A DNA stretch of 64,000 nucleotides from G965267185 sp965267185 (GTDB taxonomy: Bacteria; Pseudomonadota; Alphaproteobacteria; UBA6615), in assembly GCA_965267185.1 (NCBI GenBank), contig OZ253937.1, positions 3,844,001 to 3,908,000 of the forward strand, given 5' to 3'. Below are positions 9,041 through 18,471 of this stretch, piece after piece (position 1 is the stretch's first letter; every line of letters begins with the position of its first letter). The notes under the pieces were generated by a model that saw only the letters and a list, made by a program, of their open reading frames with translations, searched no databases and had not been told where the DNA came from. The position numbers and the translations under genes were made by a program.

Positions 9041-9907
9041 GTGAAGCCTGCGCCGTTTCAATATGAGTGCCCCGAGACCGTCGAGGGTGTGTTAGCCGTA
9101 CTCCAGCGGTACGGCGAGGATAGTAAGGTCCTCGCGGGTGGACAAAGCCTCATTGCAATGATGAACACGCGCGCAGTACAGCCGCGCGTCGTCGTCGACA
9201 TCAGCCAAGTACCGGGTCTGGATACGCTGGCCATCGAAAACGATGCGCTGGTTATCGGGGCGTTGGTCCGTCACAGTGAAGTTGCGGAATCGTCGACCGT
9301 CAGGGAAGTTAGCCCGCTCATCAGCGAAGTCTATCCGCATGTCGCTCATCTACCGGTGCGCAACCGCGGTACGCTCGCCGGCAACCTGTCCCATGCCGAT
9401 CCGGCTTCCGAGATGCCGGCTGTCATGCTGGTCATCGATGCGTCGATAACACTGCGCAGCCACAACAACGTGCGGACCCTGCCCGCGGAGGACTTTTTCC
9501 GTGGGCCGTTCGAAACGGCAGCACAGCCCGACGAATTACTCACAGAGATCCGCATTCCGCTCGCACCGGCAGGCCAGGGCTGGGGATTTCGCGAATTCAG
9601 CCCGCGCAAGGGCGATTTTGCGCTGGCTTCGGTCGCTACTGTCATGAGCGTCGCCGACGGTGTGGTCGAAAATGTTCGTCTCGCGTGTGCCGGGGTTGGC
9701 CCTTGCGCAAAACGGGTCGCCGATGCTGAGGGACTGCTGACCGGCACCGCACCCAGCGAGGAGGCATTCGCCGCCGCAGCGGAAACGGTGGTGGCGACAA
9801 TCGATCCGCAAGAAGATTTTCACGCCGACGCGGCCTACCGCCGTGATTTGGTGCAGTCGCTGGTGCGCCGTGCGCTCGCCGACGCCCATAGCCGATGCGC
9901 AAGCTGA
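9041..9907 (+). CDS. Molybdenum hydroxylase FAD-binding (medium) subunit, CoxM/CutM family
   Basis: 288 residues of the FAD-binding subunit of the xanthine dehydrogenase/CO dehydrogenase family. The FAD-binding landmarks are AGGQSLIAMM near residue 32 and RNRGTLAGNLSHADPASEMPA near 107; the C-terminal CO-dehydrogenase flavoprotein domain follows. Translation starts at a GTG preceded by GGGGAGGAG. It takes electrons from the 2Fe-2S subunit and passes them to an acceptor. It is the first of three genes in tight succession in the medium-small-large order common to aerobic CODH-like enzymes. Confidence 0.92.
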   Translation: MKPAPFQYECPETVEGVLAVLQRYGEDSKVLAGGQSLIAMMNTRAVQPRVVVDISQVPGLDTLAIENDALVIGALVRHSEVAESSTVREVSPLISEVYPHVAHLPVRNRGTLAGNLSHADPASEMPAVMLVIDASITLRSHNNVRTLPAEDFFRGPFETAAQPDELLTEIRIPLAPAGQGWGFREFSPRKGDFALASVATVMSVADGVVENVRLACAGVGPCAKRVADAEGLLTGTAPSEEAFAAAAETVVATIDPQEDFHADAAYRRDLVQSLVRRALADAHSRCAS

Positions 9908-9931
9908 TCGCAGCGGGGGGAGAGAACGATA

Positions 9932-10420
9932 ATGGATAAAGTAAACGTCACCCTTACGGTCAACGGCACGACCTACGAGCGCGATGTCGAACCGCGTAAG
10001 TTGTTGAGCGATTTTCTGCGCGAAGATATCGGTCTGACCGGTACCCATGTCGGTTGCGAGCACGGGGTTTGCGGCACGTGCACGATATTGGTCGACGGTA
10101 AGTCGGCCCGGTCGTGTTTGTGCTTCGCCGCGCAAGCGAACGGCAGCGAAATCGAAACGGTCGAATCCCTCGGTGTCGTCGACAACATGCATCCGCTGCA
10201 GGAGGCGTTTTGGGAAAAACACGGCCTGCAGTGCGGTTTCTGCACACCGGCCATGCTGATGGTTGCCGTGGAATTGCTGCGCGAAAACCCAGCGCCGACG
10301 CGCGAAGAAATTCGCGAGGCCGTGTCGAGCAACCTATGCCGCTGCACCGGTTACCAAACCATCATCGAATCGATTGAGTTGGCCGCTGAACGCATGCGCC
10401 AGCAGGAGGCCGCCGAATGA
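9932..10420 (+). CDS. Molybdenum hydroxylase 2Fe-2S (small) subunit, CoxS/CutS family
   Basis: 162 residues with two iron-sulfur domains. The plant-ferredoxin-like N-terminal cluster uses the cysteines of CEHGVCGTC with a further Cys in SARSCLCF. The C-terminal helical cluster uses CGFCTPAM and CRCTGYQ. It relays electrons from the molybdenum site to FAD. The gene lies 24 bp after the FAD subunit and overlaps the large subunit by 4 bp (ATGA), indicating coupled translation. Confidence 0.95.
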   Translation: MDKVNVTLTVNGTTYERDVEPRKLLSDFLREDIGLTGTHVGCEHGVCGTCTILVDGKSARSCLCFAAQANGSEIETVESLGVVDNMHPLQEAFWEKHGLQCGFCTPAMLMVAVELLRENPAPTREEIREAVSSNLCRCTGYQTIIESIELAAERMRQQEAAE

Positions 10421-12885
10421 GCAATACAGACAACCGCATTCCGCCGAGCCGGCAAACCGAGCCGCCCAAACCGGAATATAGCTGGATCGGTAAGAGCATG
10501 AAGCGGGTGGAGGACCCGCGGCTGCTGACCGGCCATGGTAAGTACGCCGATGATGTGTCGCTGCCGAATATGGCGCATGCGGCAGTGGTGCGTAGCCCGC
10601 ACGCGCACGCCAAAATCGTCTCTATCGATACGTCGGCAGCCGCGGCGCTGCCGGGCGTTCTTTGCGTCATGACCGGCGCCGACGTTGCCGAAGCCACCGG
10701 CCCGTTGCCGACCTTCGCCAGCCCGCCCTGCGAGCAGCGCTGCGTCGCGCTCGACCGGGTGCGCCATGTCGGCGAACCGGTGGTCATCGTCGCTGCCGAG
10801 AGCCGCTACATTGCGGAAGACGCGTGCGACCTCGTCACGGTCGAGTATGAGGAATTGCCCGCGGTCGTCGACCCGGAAGAGGCGGTTCATTCGAGCGGCG
10901 ATGCGGTTCTGCATCCCGATCGGGGCAACGGCAATATCGCTATGAAGCGCCGGTTCACCTTCGGTCCGATCGATGAGGATTTTGCCGCCGCCGATACCAT
11001 CGTAAAACGCCGGTTGCGCTGGCCGCGTTCGGGCGCGCAGCCGCTGGAGACTTGCGGCGCCGTGGCCGACTATGACGGCGGTACCGGCAAGTTCACCGTC
11101 CACGTCAACAGCTCGATGTACAACTATGTCGGCTGGTTGCTGGCGGTGACGCTGGGGGTCGACCCACATAAGTTGAACGTCGTGCCGACCATTGCCGGCG
11201 GCAGTTTCGGCAGCAAGCTGTTCCTCCACAAGGTTCCGGTGATCGCCGCGACCCTGGCGCGCGCGACCCAGCGGCCGGTCAAATACCTCGAAGACCGCGT
11301 CGATAACACCACCGCGTCGGACAATATGGGTTCCGACCGGGTGTATGACGCCGAGCTTGCGGTTAAGAACGACGGCACCATCCTGGGTCTGCGCTTCGAC
11401 TGCATCGATGACTATGGCGCGTATTTCCAGTTCGGTGTCGGTCACCACGGCAATGCGCTATCGCAAATCTGCGGGCCCTACAAATTCCGCAGCGTGGACA
11501 TGAACCTGACGGCGGTGTTCACCAACAAGTGCCAGCAGGGCGCCTATCGCGGATTCGGGTCGGAGGTTGCCAACTTCGTCATCGAACGGATGGTCGATGC
11601 GGCGGCGGATGAGCTCAATATCGATCCGATCTCGATCCGCCGGCAGAATTTCATCCAGCCGGACGATTTTCCCTACATTATTCCCAGCGGCAACATGTAC
11701 GACAGCGGCAACTATCCGGCCGTGTTGGACAAGGCGCTGGAGATGCTCGACTACGATGGCTGGCGCAAGAAGCAGGAAGAGGCACGCGCCGAAGGCCGTT
11801 ACATCGGCATCGGCGTGGCCACCTGTCAGGAACGCAGCGTGTTCAGCGCCACCGAATTCTGGATGCTCAACGAAGAGCCGGGCTTCACGCTGACCAGTTC
11901 GCCGGAGAGCGTGCAGTTGAAGATCGACCCGACCGGCAAGGCGTTCGTTACGCTGGGCGCGCCGTTCTGGGGCAATAGTCCCGAGACCGTGGCAACCCAG
12001 GTTCTCGCTGAGCAGCTACAGATGTCGCCCGACGACATCATCGTGAACTATGCCGACACCGATGCCGGTTTCAATTCGACCGGTCCGGGCGGCAGCCGCT
12101 TCACGGTGATGATCACCGGCGCGTTGGTCGGCGCCAGTAGCCAGTTACGCGAGAAGCTGTTCCTCATCGCCGGCCATCTCATGGAAGCGGATGTTCAGGA
12201 TCTGGAGCTGCGCGAAAGCGCGGTGGGGATCAAGGGCTCGGACAAGCAGATGACGATCGCTGAGATCGCCCTGCAAGCGCATTATTTCCGCCTATCCTTG
12301 CCCGACGAGCCCGAATTCGCCAGCGGCTTGGACGCCACTTACGTCTATGACCATCCGGCGACGACCATGCCGTCGGACGACCGCGCCGATATGGGCGTGT
12401 TCTATCCGATCATGGGCCATATGTGTCACATGCCCGTTGTCGAGGTGGATGTCGAAACCGGGCGTATTGAGTTCCTGAAATATGTCGCGGTGCACGATTG
12501 CGGCACCATGGTCAATCCGATGACGCTAGCGGGCCATGTCCGCGGCGGTACGGCGCAAGGCATCGGCACGGCCATCTACGAGCACTTCTACTACGACGAA
12601 GCGGGCCAGCTGCTGACGGCGATGTACACCGACTACATTATGCCCGGCGCCAACGAAGTGCCCGATATCCTGGAAGTCGGCCATGTCGAGACGCCGTCGC
12701 CGTTCACCGAATTCGGTATCAAAGGCGGCGGCGAGGGCGGCCGGATGGGAGCGCCGATGGCGATTGCCCATGCGGTCGAAGACGCGCTGCGGCCCTTTGG
12801 GATCAAAGTAGATGAGTTGCCGCTAACGCCGCGGCGGGTGCGGACCATGATCCGGGAGGCCGAAGTCGCGGCGGCGGCGGAGTAG
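10417..12885 (+). CDS. Molybdenum hydroxylase large subunit, xanthine dehydrogenase/CoxL family
   Basis: 822 residues, the molybdopterin-cytosine-dinucleotide subunit. Family landmarks include the N-terminal RVEDPRLLTGHGKYADDV, the GGSFGSK loop near residue 263, a loop reading GAYRGFGSEV near 374, and the C-terminal KGGGEGGRMGAP with the catalytic glutamate near 773. The loop at 374 is neither the AYxCSFR of true form I CO dehydrogenase nor the AYRGAGR of form II, so CO oxidation is unlikely; hydroxylation of an aldehyde, purine or N-heterocycle is more plausible. No cofactor-insertion gene (XdhC/CoxD-F type) follows, so maturation factors must be encoded elsewhere. Confidence 0.92.
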   Translation: MSNTDNRIPPSRQTEPPKPEYSWIGKSMKRVEDPRLLTGHGKYADDVSLPNMAHAAVVRSPHAHAKIVSIDTSAAAALPGVLCVMTGADVAEATGPLPTFASPPCEQRCVALDRVRHVGEPVVIVAAESRYIAEDACDLVTVEYEELPAVVDPEEAVHSSGDAVLHPDRGNGNIAMKRRFTFGPIDEDFAAADTIVKRRLRWPRSGAQPLETCGAVADYDGGTGKFTVHVNSSMYNYVGWLLAVTLGVDPHKLNVVPTIAGGSFGSKLFLHKVPVIAATLARATQRPVKYLEDRVDNTTASDNMGSDRVYDAELAVKNDGTILGLRFDCIDDYGAYFQFGVGHHGNALSQICGPYKFRSVDMNLTAVFTNKCQQGAYRGFGSEVANFVIERMVDAAADELNIDPISIRRQNFIQPDDFPYIIPSGNMYDSGNYPAVLDKALEMLDYDGWRKKQEEARAEGRYIGIGVATCQERSVFSATEFWMLNEEPGFTLTSSPESVQLKIDPTGKAFVTLGAPFWGNSPETVATQVLAEQLQMSPDDIIVNYADTDAGFNSTGPGGSRFTVMITGALVGASSQLREKLFLIAGHLMEADVQDLELRESAVGIKGSDKQMTIAEIALQAHYFRLSLPDEPEFASGLDATYVYDHPATTMPSDDRADMGVFYPIMGHMCHMPVVEVDVETGRIEFLKYVAVHDCGTMVNPMTLAGHVRGGTAQGIGTAIYEHFYYDEAGQLLTAMYTDYIMPGANEVPDILEVGHVETPSPFTEFGIKGGGEGGRMGAPMAIAHAVEDALRPFGIKVDELPLTPRRVRTMIREAEVAAAAE

Positions 12886-12989
12886 CGGCGATATTTGGCC
12901 GTTTTACTGAGGTTGACATGCGTCAGGCGGCTTTGTAGGTTCCGCGCCGCTGCCGCTGGGGCAGCCTTTGTTAGCTGAAGGTTGGATCC

Positions 12990-13115
12990 ATGAAGGTCGC
13001 CAGTTCCTTGAAGACGCTGAAAAAGCGGGACCGCAACTGCCAGGTTGTGCGCCGCCGCGGCCGTGTTTATGTGATCAACAAGCGGAACCCGCGCTTTAAG
13101 GCGCGCCAGGGCTGA
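12990..13115 (+). CDS. rpmJ: 50S ribosomal protein L36 (zinc-free type)
   Basis: A 41-residue protein beginning MKVASSLKTLKKRDRNCQ and ending NPRFKARQG, matching alphaproteobacterial L36, a small protein of the large ribosomal subunit. Only one cysteine (C17) is present, so the four-ligand zinc site of the canonical CxxC...C...H form is absent; this is the C-minus variant. A GAAGG ribosome site precedes the ATG. The gene is monocistronic and followed 38 bp later by a strong intrinsic terminator. Confidence 0.95.
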   Translation: MKVASSLKTLKKRDRNCQVVRRRGRVYVINKRNPRFKARQG

Positions 13116-13152
13116 TTTCCGGCGTTGACGTTCTGCGGATCGACCGCACTTT

Positions 13153-13179
13153 AAAACCGCGCGATTGGCGCGGTTTTTT
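13153..13179 (+). terminator. Rho-independent terminator of rpmJ
   Basis: AAAACCGCGC pairs with GCGCGGTTTT around a 5-base loop (GATTG) and runs into a T-tract of six. It isolates rpmJ from the glc operon that begins at 13234. Confidence 0.93.
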
Positions 13180-13233
13180 GTTATGCGCAGGCCGCTTATA
13201 GTTGGGGTGGTTTAGCGATCAGGATGTGAACCG

Positions 13234-14721
13234 ATGAAAATGCCCGATCCCGATCAGGCAGTATTGGCGCGGCGCGCCGAGATCGTCGATGCCTTGCGGG
13301 CGATCGTGGCGGACGAGTGCGTGATCTCCGATGAAAAGCAACTCGCCGTTTACGAATCCGACGGGCTGACGGCGTACCGCCAACTGCCGATGATCGTGGT
13401 GTTGCCGGAAACGGTGACGCAGGTCAGCCAGATCCTGGCCTATTGTCAGCAGAACAACGTGAAGATCGTGCCCCGGGGGGCCGGCACCTCACTGTCGGGC
13501 GGCGCGCTGCCGCTGGCCGATGGTGTCACGTTGGGGTTGGGCAAGTTCAACCGGATCCTTGAGATCGACTACGACAATCGGTGCGCGCGGGTGCAGCCGG
13601 GCGTGACCAATCTCGGCATTTCGCAGGCAGTCGACAGCGAGGGGTTCTATTACGCGCCCGATCCGTCGAGCCAAATCGCGTGCACCATCGGCGGCAACGT
13701 AGCCGAAAACTCCGGCGGCGTGCATTGTCTTAAATACGGCCTGACGACGAACAATATTCTCGGCCTCGAAATGGTGCTGCCCGACGGCGAGATACTCCGC
13801 TTGGGCGGCAAGCACATGGACAGCGAAGGCTACGATCTGCTGGGGCTTATGACCGGCTCGGAAGGTTTGCTCGGCATCATCACCGAAGTGACGGTTCGTA
13901 TTCTGCCGAAACCGACGACAGCGCGGGCGCTGATGATCGGGTTCGATTCGTCTGAAGCGGGCGGCCAGTGCGTCGCCAATATAATCAGCGACGGTATTAT
14001 CCCAGGCGGTATGGAAATGATGGATGGACCGGCGATTGCCGCGGCAGAGGCCTTCGTGCAGGTCGGTTACCCGCTCGATGTCGGGTCGCTGCTTCTGGTT
14101 GAGCTCGACGGGCCGCCGGCGGAGGTCGATTATCTGATCGGCCGGGTTCGCAAGATCGCCGACGCGCTGGGCGCCGTCTCCGTGCGTGTCAGCGAAAGCG
14201 AAGCGGAACGCGAACAGTTCTGGGCGGGCCGCAAGGCGGCGTTTCCGGCGATCGGGCGTCTCACCCCCGATTATTACTGCATGGATGGCACCATCCCCCG
14301 CCACCGGCTGCCGGAGGTGTTGGCGCGCATGGCGGAGATGTCGGAGAAGTACGAGCTCGGCGTTGCCAACGTGTTTCACGCCGGTGACGGCAATCTGCAC
14401 CCCCTCATCATGTACGACGCGAATAACCCGGGTGAGCTGGAGCGGGCCGAAGAGTTCGGCTCCGATATTTTGCGGTTATGCGTCGAGGTCGGCGGCGTTC
14501 TCACCGGCGAACACGGTGTCGGCGTCGAGAAGCGCGACTTGATGGGCGAAATGTTCTCCGAAGCCGATCTCAATCAGCAACAGCGGGTTAAATGCGCCTT
14601 CGATCCCCAGCAGCTGCTCAATCCGGGCAAGGTCTTCCCGACCCTGCACCGCTGCGCCGAGCTGGGGCGTATGCACATCCATCGCGGCAAGATGCCGTTT
14701 CCCGACCTGCCGCGGTTCTAA
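13234..14721 (+). CDS. glcD: Glycolate oxidase FAD-linked subunit GlcD
   Basis: 495 residues of the FAD-binding type 4 (VAO/PCMH) fold. The FAD pyrophosphate loop reads PRGAGTSLSGGALP near residue 85, followed by IGGNVAENSGGVHCLKYG near 150 and the C-terminal GDGNLHPLI and GEHGVGVEKR motifs that build the active site. With GlcE and GlcF it oxidises glycolate to glyoxylate at the membrane and feeds electrons to the quinone pool. First gene of the glcDEF operon; glcE starts 5 bp after its stop. Confidence 0.95.
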   Translation: MKMPDPDQAVLARRAEIVDALRAIVADECVISDEKQLAVYESDGLTAYRQLPMIVVLPETVTQVSQILAYCQQNNVKIVPRGAGTSLSGGALPLADGVTLGLGKFNRILEIDYDNRCARVQPGVTNLGISQAVDSEGFYYAPDPSSQIACTIGGNVAENSGGVHCLKYGLTTNNILGLEMVLPDGEILRLGGKHMDSEGYDLLGLMTGSEGLLGIITEVTVRILPKPTTARALMIGFDSSEAGGQCVANIISDGIIPGGMEMMDGPAIAAAEAFVQVGYPLDVGSLLLVELDGPPAEVDYLIGRVRKIADALGAVSVRVSESEAEREQFWAGRKAAFPAIGRLTPDYYCMDGTIPRHRLPEVLARMAEMSEKYELGVANVFHAGDGNLHPLIMYDANNPGELERAEEFGSDILRLCVEVGGVLTGEHGVGVEKRDLMGEMFSEADLNQQQRVKCAFDPQQLLNPGKVFPTLHRCAELGRMHIHRGKMPFPDLPRF

Positions 14722-14726
14722 GGGCG

Positions 14727-15977
14727 GTGACCGAGGTTTTACAACCGACCGATGCGGCGCAGGTCGAGGAGACCATTGCCTGGGCGGTCGGCGAGGAGGT
14801 GCCGCTGGAGATTGCGGGAGCCGCCACCAAGCGCGGTCTGGGCCGGCCGCTCCTCGGCCTCCATGGCGAAGCGGGCAACCGCACCATCGGCCATACTCTC
14901 GATCTGTCGCAGCTACGCGGCATCTCGCTCTACGAACCGGAAGAGCTGGTGTTGACTGCCGGTGCCGGCACGCCGCTTGCCGAGATCGAGGCAGCGGTTG
15001 CGGAAAAGGGCCAGCAGCTGGCGTTCGAGCCGATGCATATGGCACCGCTGTATGGCAATGAAGGGGGCACACTGGGAGGCGCCGTCGCCTGTAATCTGGC
15101 TGGTCCGCGGCGCATCAAGGCCGGCGCGGCACGCGATCATGTTCTCGGGGTCCAAGGCGTCAGCGGCCGCGGCGAGGCGTTCAAGAGCGGCGGGCGTGTC
15201 GTCAAGAACGTGACGGGCTACGATCTGTCGAAATTGATGACGGGATCCTACGGCACGCTGGCGGCGCTGACGGAGATCACCATCAAGGTGCTCCCGGCAC
15301 CGGAAAAAATTCGCACGCTCCTCCTGCTGGGGCTCGACGACGAGACGGCGGTGCAGGCGATGAGAGCGGCGCTCAACTCCAGCCATGAGGTCTCGGGTGC
15401 GGCGCACTTGCCGGCCGCAATCGCCGCGCAATCCGTGGTGAGCTACATCAGCGGTGCCGGCGGCGCGGTGACCGCGCTGCGGCTCGAGGGATTCGGTCCG
15501 TCGGTGGAGGCTCGTATGGCGGCGCTGCGAGACTTGTTAAGGTCGTTCGGCGCGAATGAAGAACTGCACAGCGCCAACTCTGTCGCGTTCTGGCAAGAGG
15601 TGCGCGATGTGGCGCCGTTTCAATCCGGCGATCAGCCGTTGTGGCGCGTCTCGGTTGCGCCGAATGCGGGTGCGGCGGTGGTGCGCGATGTTACCGACGT
15701 GCAACCCGGCGCCGCATTCTACGACTGGGGCGGTGGGTTGATCTGGTATCACCCGGATAGCCCAGATGAAGACAGCGGCGCTGCGGCGGTGCGGGCCGCG
15801 GTTGAACGTCACGGCGGTGGACACGCCACGTTAGTCAGGGCTGCTGACGACGTGAGAGCGCAGGTTGAGGTGTTTCAACCGCAGGCCGGCGGGCTGGCGG
15901 CCCTAACGTCGCGGGTTAAAGACAGCTTCGATCCGCGCCGCATCTTGAACCCTGGCCGCATGTATCAGGGGGTCTAG
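14727..15977 (+). CDS. glcE: Glycolate oxidase FAD-binding subunit GlcE
   Basis: 416 residues. The start is taken as the GTG at 14727 (VTEVLQPTDAAQVEETI), which follows glcD directly; an in-frame start 135 bp upstream lies entirely inside glcD and gives a proline/arginine-rich non-family N terminus. The FAD-binding region includes EIAGAATKRGLGR and GTLGGAVACNLAGPRR, and SGGRVVKNVTGYDLSKLMTG-type sequence characteristic of GlcE. It is the shorter, GlcD-related partner in the glycolate oxidase complex. Confidence 0.93.
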   Translation: MTEVLQPTDAAQVEETIAWAVGEEVPLEIAGAATKRGLGRPLLGLHGEAGNRTIGHTLDLSQLRGISLYEPEELVLTAGAGTPLAEIEAAVAEKGQQLAFEPMHMAPLYGNEGGTLGGAVACNLAGPRRIKAGAARDHVLGVQGVSGRGEAFKSGGRVVKNVTGYDLSKLMTGSYGTLAALTEITIKVLPAPEKIRTLLLLGLDDETAVQAMRAALNSSHEVSGAAHLPAAIAAQSVVSYISGAGGAVTALRLEGFGPSVEARMAALRDLLRSFGANEELHSANSVAFWQEVRDVAPFQSGDQPLWRVSVAPNAGAAVVRDVTDVQPGAAFYDWGGGLIWYHPDSPDEDSGAAAVRAAVERHGGGHATLVRAADDVRAQVEVFQPQAGGLAALTSRVKDSFDPRRILNPGRMYQGV

Positions 15978-15981
15978 GCAT

Positions 15982-17274
15982 ATGCAGACCCATTTCTCCC
16001 TCGCCCAGCTCGCCGATTCCGATACGGCCGTCGCCAACGATATTTTGCGCTCGTGCGTGCATTGCGGTTTCTGTACCGCCACCTGCCCGACCTACGTGCT
16101 ACTCGGCGACGAACTCGACAGCCCGCGCGGCCGCATCTATTTGATGAAGCAGATGTTCGAAGCGGACGCACCGGCCAGTGCTGAAGTGGTGACCCATATC
16201 GACCGCTGCTTGTCGTGCCTTTCATGCATGACCACCTGCCCGTCCGGTGTGCACTATCAACACCTGGTCGACCACGGGCGCAAGCACATCGAAGAGACCT
16301 ACCGGCGGCCGATGATGGACCGCTTGATCCGCTGGAGTCTGGCGCGGACGATCCCCTACCCATCGCGATTTCGGCTGAGCCTTGCCGCCGCGATCTTGGC
16401 GCGGCCGTTGGCGCCGCTGCTGCCGAAGCCGGTACGCAACATGTTGAAACTCGCGCCGCGGCGACTGGCAAAACGGTCACCGGTCGATGCGCCGCAAGTG
16501 ATTGCCGCAGAGGGTTCGCGCCGTAAACGGGTCGCTTTGCTGAACGGATGTGCGCAAACCGTGCTGGCGCCGCAGATCAACGAAGCGACGGTGCGTCTTT
16601 TGACCCGGTTGGGTGTCGAGGTCGTGGTCGCAAACGGCGCCGGCTGCTGCGGTTCGCTGGTCCACCATCTGGGCAAGACGGACGAATCCCACGCCCAGGC
16701 GAAAGCGAATATCGATGCGTGGCTACGGGCAGCCGACGATGGCGGGCTCGATGCCGTGATCATCAACACCAGCGGCTGCGGCACCCAGATCAAGGATTAC
16801 GGTTTCATGTTCCGCGACGATCCCGAGTACGCCAAAAAGGCCGAGCGGATCTCGGCGCTCGCCCGTGACGTGACGGAATTTCTGGCCGACCTCGATGTCG
16901 ATTTCGAGGCCATGAGCAGCGCTGTTGATCGGCGTGTGACCTATCATTCGGCGTGCTCCATGCAGCACGGTCAGGGGCTGCGCCGGCAGCCTCGCGAGCT
17001 GTTGTCGGCCGCCGGTTTTCAGGTGAGCGAGCCCGCTGAAGGGCATTTGTGCTGCGGGTCGGCGGGCACCTACAACATTCTGCAAAGCGAACTTGCCGAT
17101 CAACTGCGCGACCGCAAGGCGAAGAACATCGCGGCGACCAGTCCCGATATTGTGGCGACCGGCAACATCGGTTGTATGGCTCAGCTGGCCGACGCGCTCG
17201 ACGCACCCATCGTACACACGGTGGAGTTGCTCGACTGGGCGACCGGCGGACCAAAACCCTCGACGTTGGCCTAG
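15982..17274 (+). CDS. glcF: Glycolate oxidase iron-sulfur subunit GlcF
   Basis: 430 residues with two 4Fe-4S motifs near the N terminus (CVHCGFCTATCP and CLSCLSCMTTCP) and two cysteine-rich CCG domains (GCCGSLVHH near residue 217; CCGSAGTYN near 356). It carries electrons from the GlcD/GlcE flavins towards quinone. It begins 4 bp after glcE. The arrangement glcD-glcE-glcF is complete; no glcC-type regulator is adjacent. Confidence 0.95.
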   Translation: MQTHFSLAQLADSDTAVANDILRSCVHCGFCTATCPTYVLLGDELDSPRGRIYLMKQMFEADAPASAEVVTHIDRCLSCLSCMTTCPSGVHYQHLVDHGRKHIEETYRRPMMDRLIRWSLARTIPYPSRFRLSLAAAILARPLAPLLPKPVRNMLKLAPRRLAKRSPVDAPQVIAAEGSRRKRVALLNGCAQTVLAPQINEATVRLLTRLGVEVVVANGAGCCGSLVHHLGKTDESHAQAKANIDAWLRAADDGGLDAVIINTSGCGTQIKDYGFMFRDDPEYAKKAERISALARDVTEFLADLDVDFEAMSSAVDRRVTYHSACSMQHGQGLRRQPRELLSAAGFQVSEPAEGHLCCGSAGTYNILQSELADQLRDRKAKNIAATSPDIVATGNIGCMAQLADALDAPIVHTVELLDWATGGPKPSTLA

Positions 17275-17340
17275 AAACGATGTGTGGTCCACACATAAGT
17301 GTGACTGGCCCGGCGGCGGCCGGGACCGGATGATTGCGCC

Positions 17341-18465
17341 ATGAACATAAGCCGCAACCGCTGCCGATGTCTTCCGCTCGTGCTTACGGTCGCGCTGCTC
17401 GCCGGAGCGCCAGCGGCGGCCCAGGACTGGACGATGTTCCGCGGCAATCTCGCCAACACGGGTGTCTCCAGCGACGCCGGTCCGGGCGATGTGGGTCCAA
17501 GCCCGAAATTTCGGTGGCGGTTCGATACCGGCGGCATCGTCGAATCATCACCGGCCGTGGCCAACGGCGTGCTTTATCAGGGCACATTCGATGGCGCACT
17601 GTTTGCCATCGATGCCTCGACTGGCCGACAATTGTGGCGGTTTCCGGTTGGTGGATTGCTGCGTGCCTCTCCGGCGGTAGTCGACGGTATGGTGTATTTC
17701 GGCGCCGATGATAACCGCTTCTATGCCGTCAATGCCCAAACCGGCCTGCTGCGCTGGGCTTTCGACCTCGGCCCTGGCGGCGAGCAATCGTCGCCCGCGG
17801 TTGTCGACGGCACGGTTTATTTCGGTGCCTTTGATCGGAACGTTTATGCGCTCAATGCCAAAAACGGCCGGGAGAAGTGGCGGTTTGAGACTGGGGCAGG
17901 GATCCTGTCGTCACCTGCGGTGAGCGGCGGGAGGGTGTTTATCGGTTCGATTGACGGCAAGGTCTATGCGCTCAACGCGGCCACTGGCGCCTTACGCTGG
18001 TCGGTGCAAACGGGCGGGCCGGTCTTTTCGTCGCCTGCGGTCGCCAACGATCGTGTTTATATCGGCTCCGATGATGGTCACCTGTACGCGCTGGCGGCGT
18101 GGGATGGGACGCTGCAGTGGCGGTTTCGCGCTGGTCGTGAGATTTTTTCGTCACCCACGGTTGCCCATGGCAACGTCTATGTCGGTTCTCATACGGGCTT
18201 TTTATACGCCCTCAATGCGCGGAGCGGCATGGAGCAATGGCGCAGCAACCTACGTGGCGCGGTGTTTGGTTCGCCGGCGGTGACCGAAAATCGCATCTAC
18301 ATCGGCTCCAGCGACGGCAATTTCTATGTGCTCGATCGGATGACCGGCGCGCCGCGCTCGGTCGTGCGGATTGGCGCCAACGTTTGGACGTCGCCGACGG
18401 TCGCCAAGGACGGTGTCTATTTCGGCGCCCATACCGGCCTCATCTATGGGTTGGTGACGAACTGA
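17341..18465 (+). CDS. Secreted PQQ-type (BamB-like) beta-propeller repeat protein
   Basis: 374 residues. A signal peptide (LPLVLTVALLAGAPAAAQ) is followed by about eight tandem blades of roughly 40 residues, each with the pattern SSPAV..GxVYxGxxDGxxYALNAxTGxxxWR. This is the quinoprotein-alcohol-dehydrogenase-like propeller also found in BamB and YvrL-type proteins. It lacks the extra length and active-site features of PQQ dehydrogenases, so a periplasmic scaffold or binding role is more likely than catalysis. It follows glcF by 66 bp on the same strand and may be read from the glc transcript; a link to glycolate oxidation is not established. Confidence 0.85.
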   Translation: MNISRNRCRCLPLVLTVALLAGAPAAAQDWTMFRGNLANTGVSSDAGPGDVGPSPKFRWRFDTGGIVESSPAVANGVLYQGTFDGALFAIDASTGRQLWRFPVGGLLRASPAVVDGMVYFGADDNRFYAVNAQTGLLRWAFDLGPGGEQSSPAVVDGTVYFGAFDRNVYALNAKNGREKWRFETGAGILSSPAVSGGRVFIGSIDGKVYALNAATGALRWSVQTGGPVFSSPAVANDRVYIGSDDGHLYALAAWDGTLQWRFRAGREIFSSPTVAHGNVYVGSHTGFLYALNARSGMEQWRSNLRGAVFGSPAVTENRIYIGSSDGNFYVLDRMTGAPRSVVRIGANVWTSPTVAKDGVYFGAHTGLIYGLVTN

Positions 18466-18471
18466 GCGGCC

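Noticed and set aside
10417..12885. Aerobic CO dehydrogenase (coxMSL)
   Set aside because: Subunit order fits but the active-site loop does not carry either known CODH signature.
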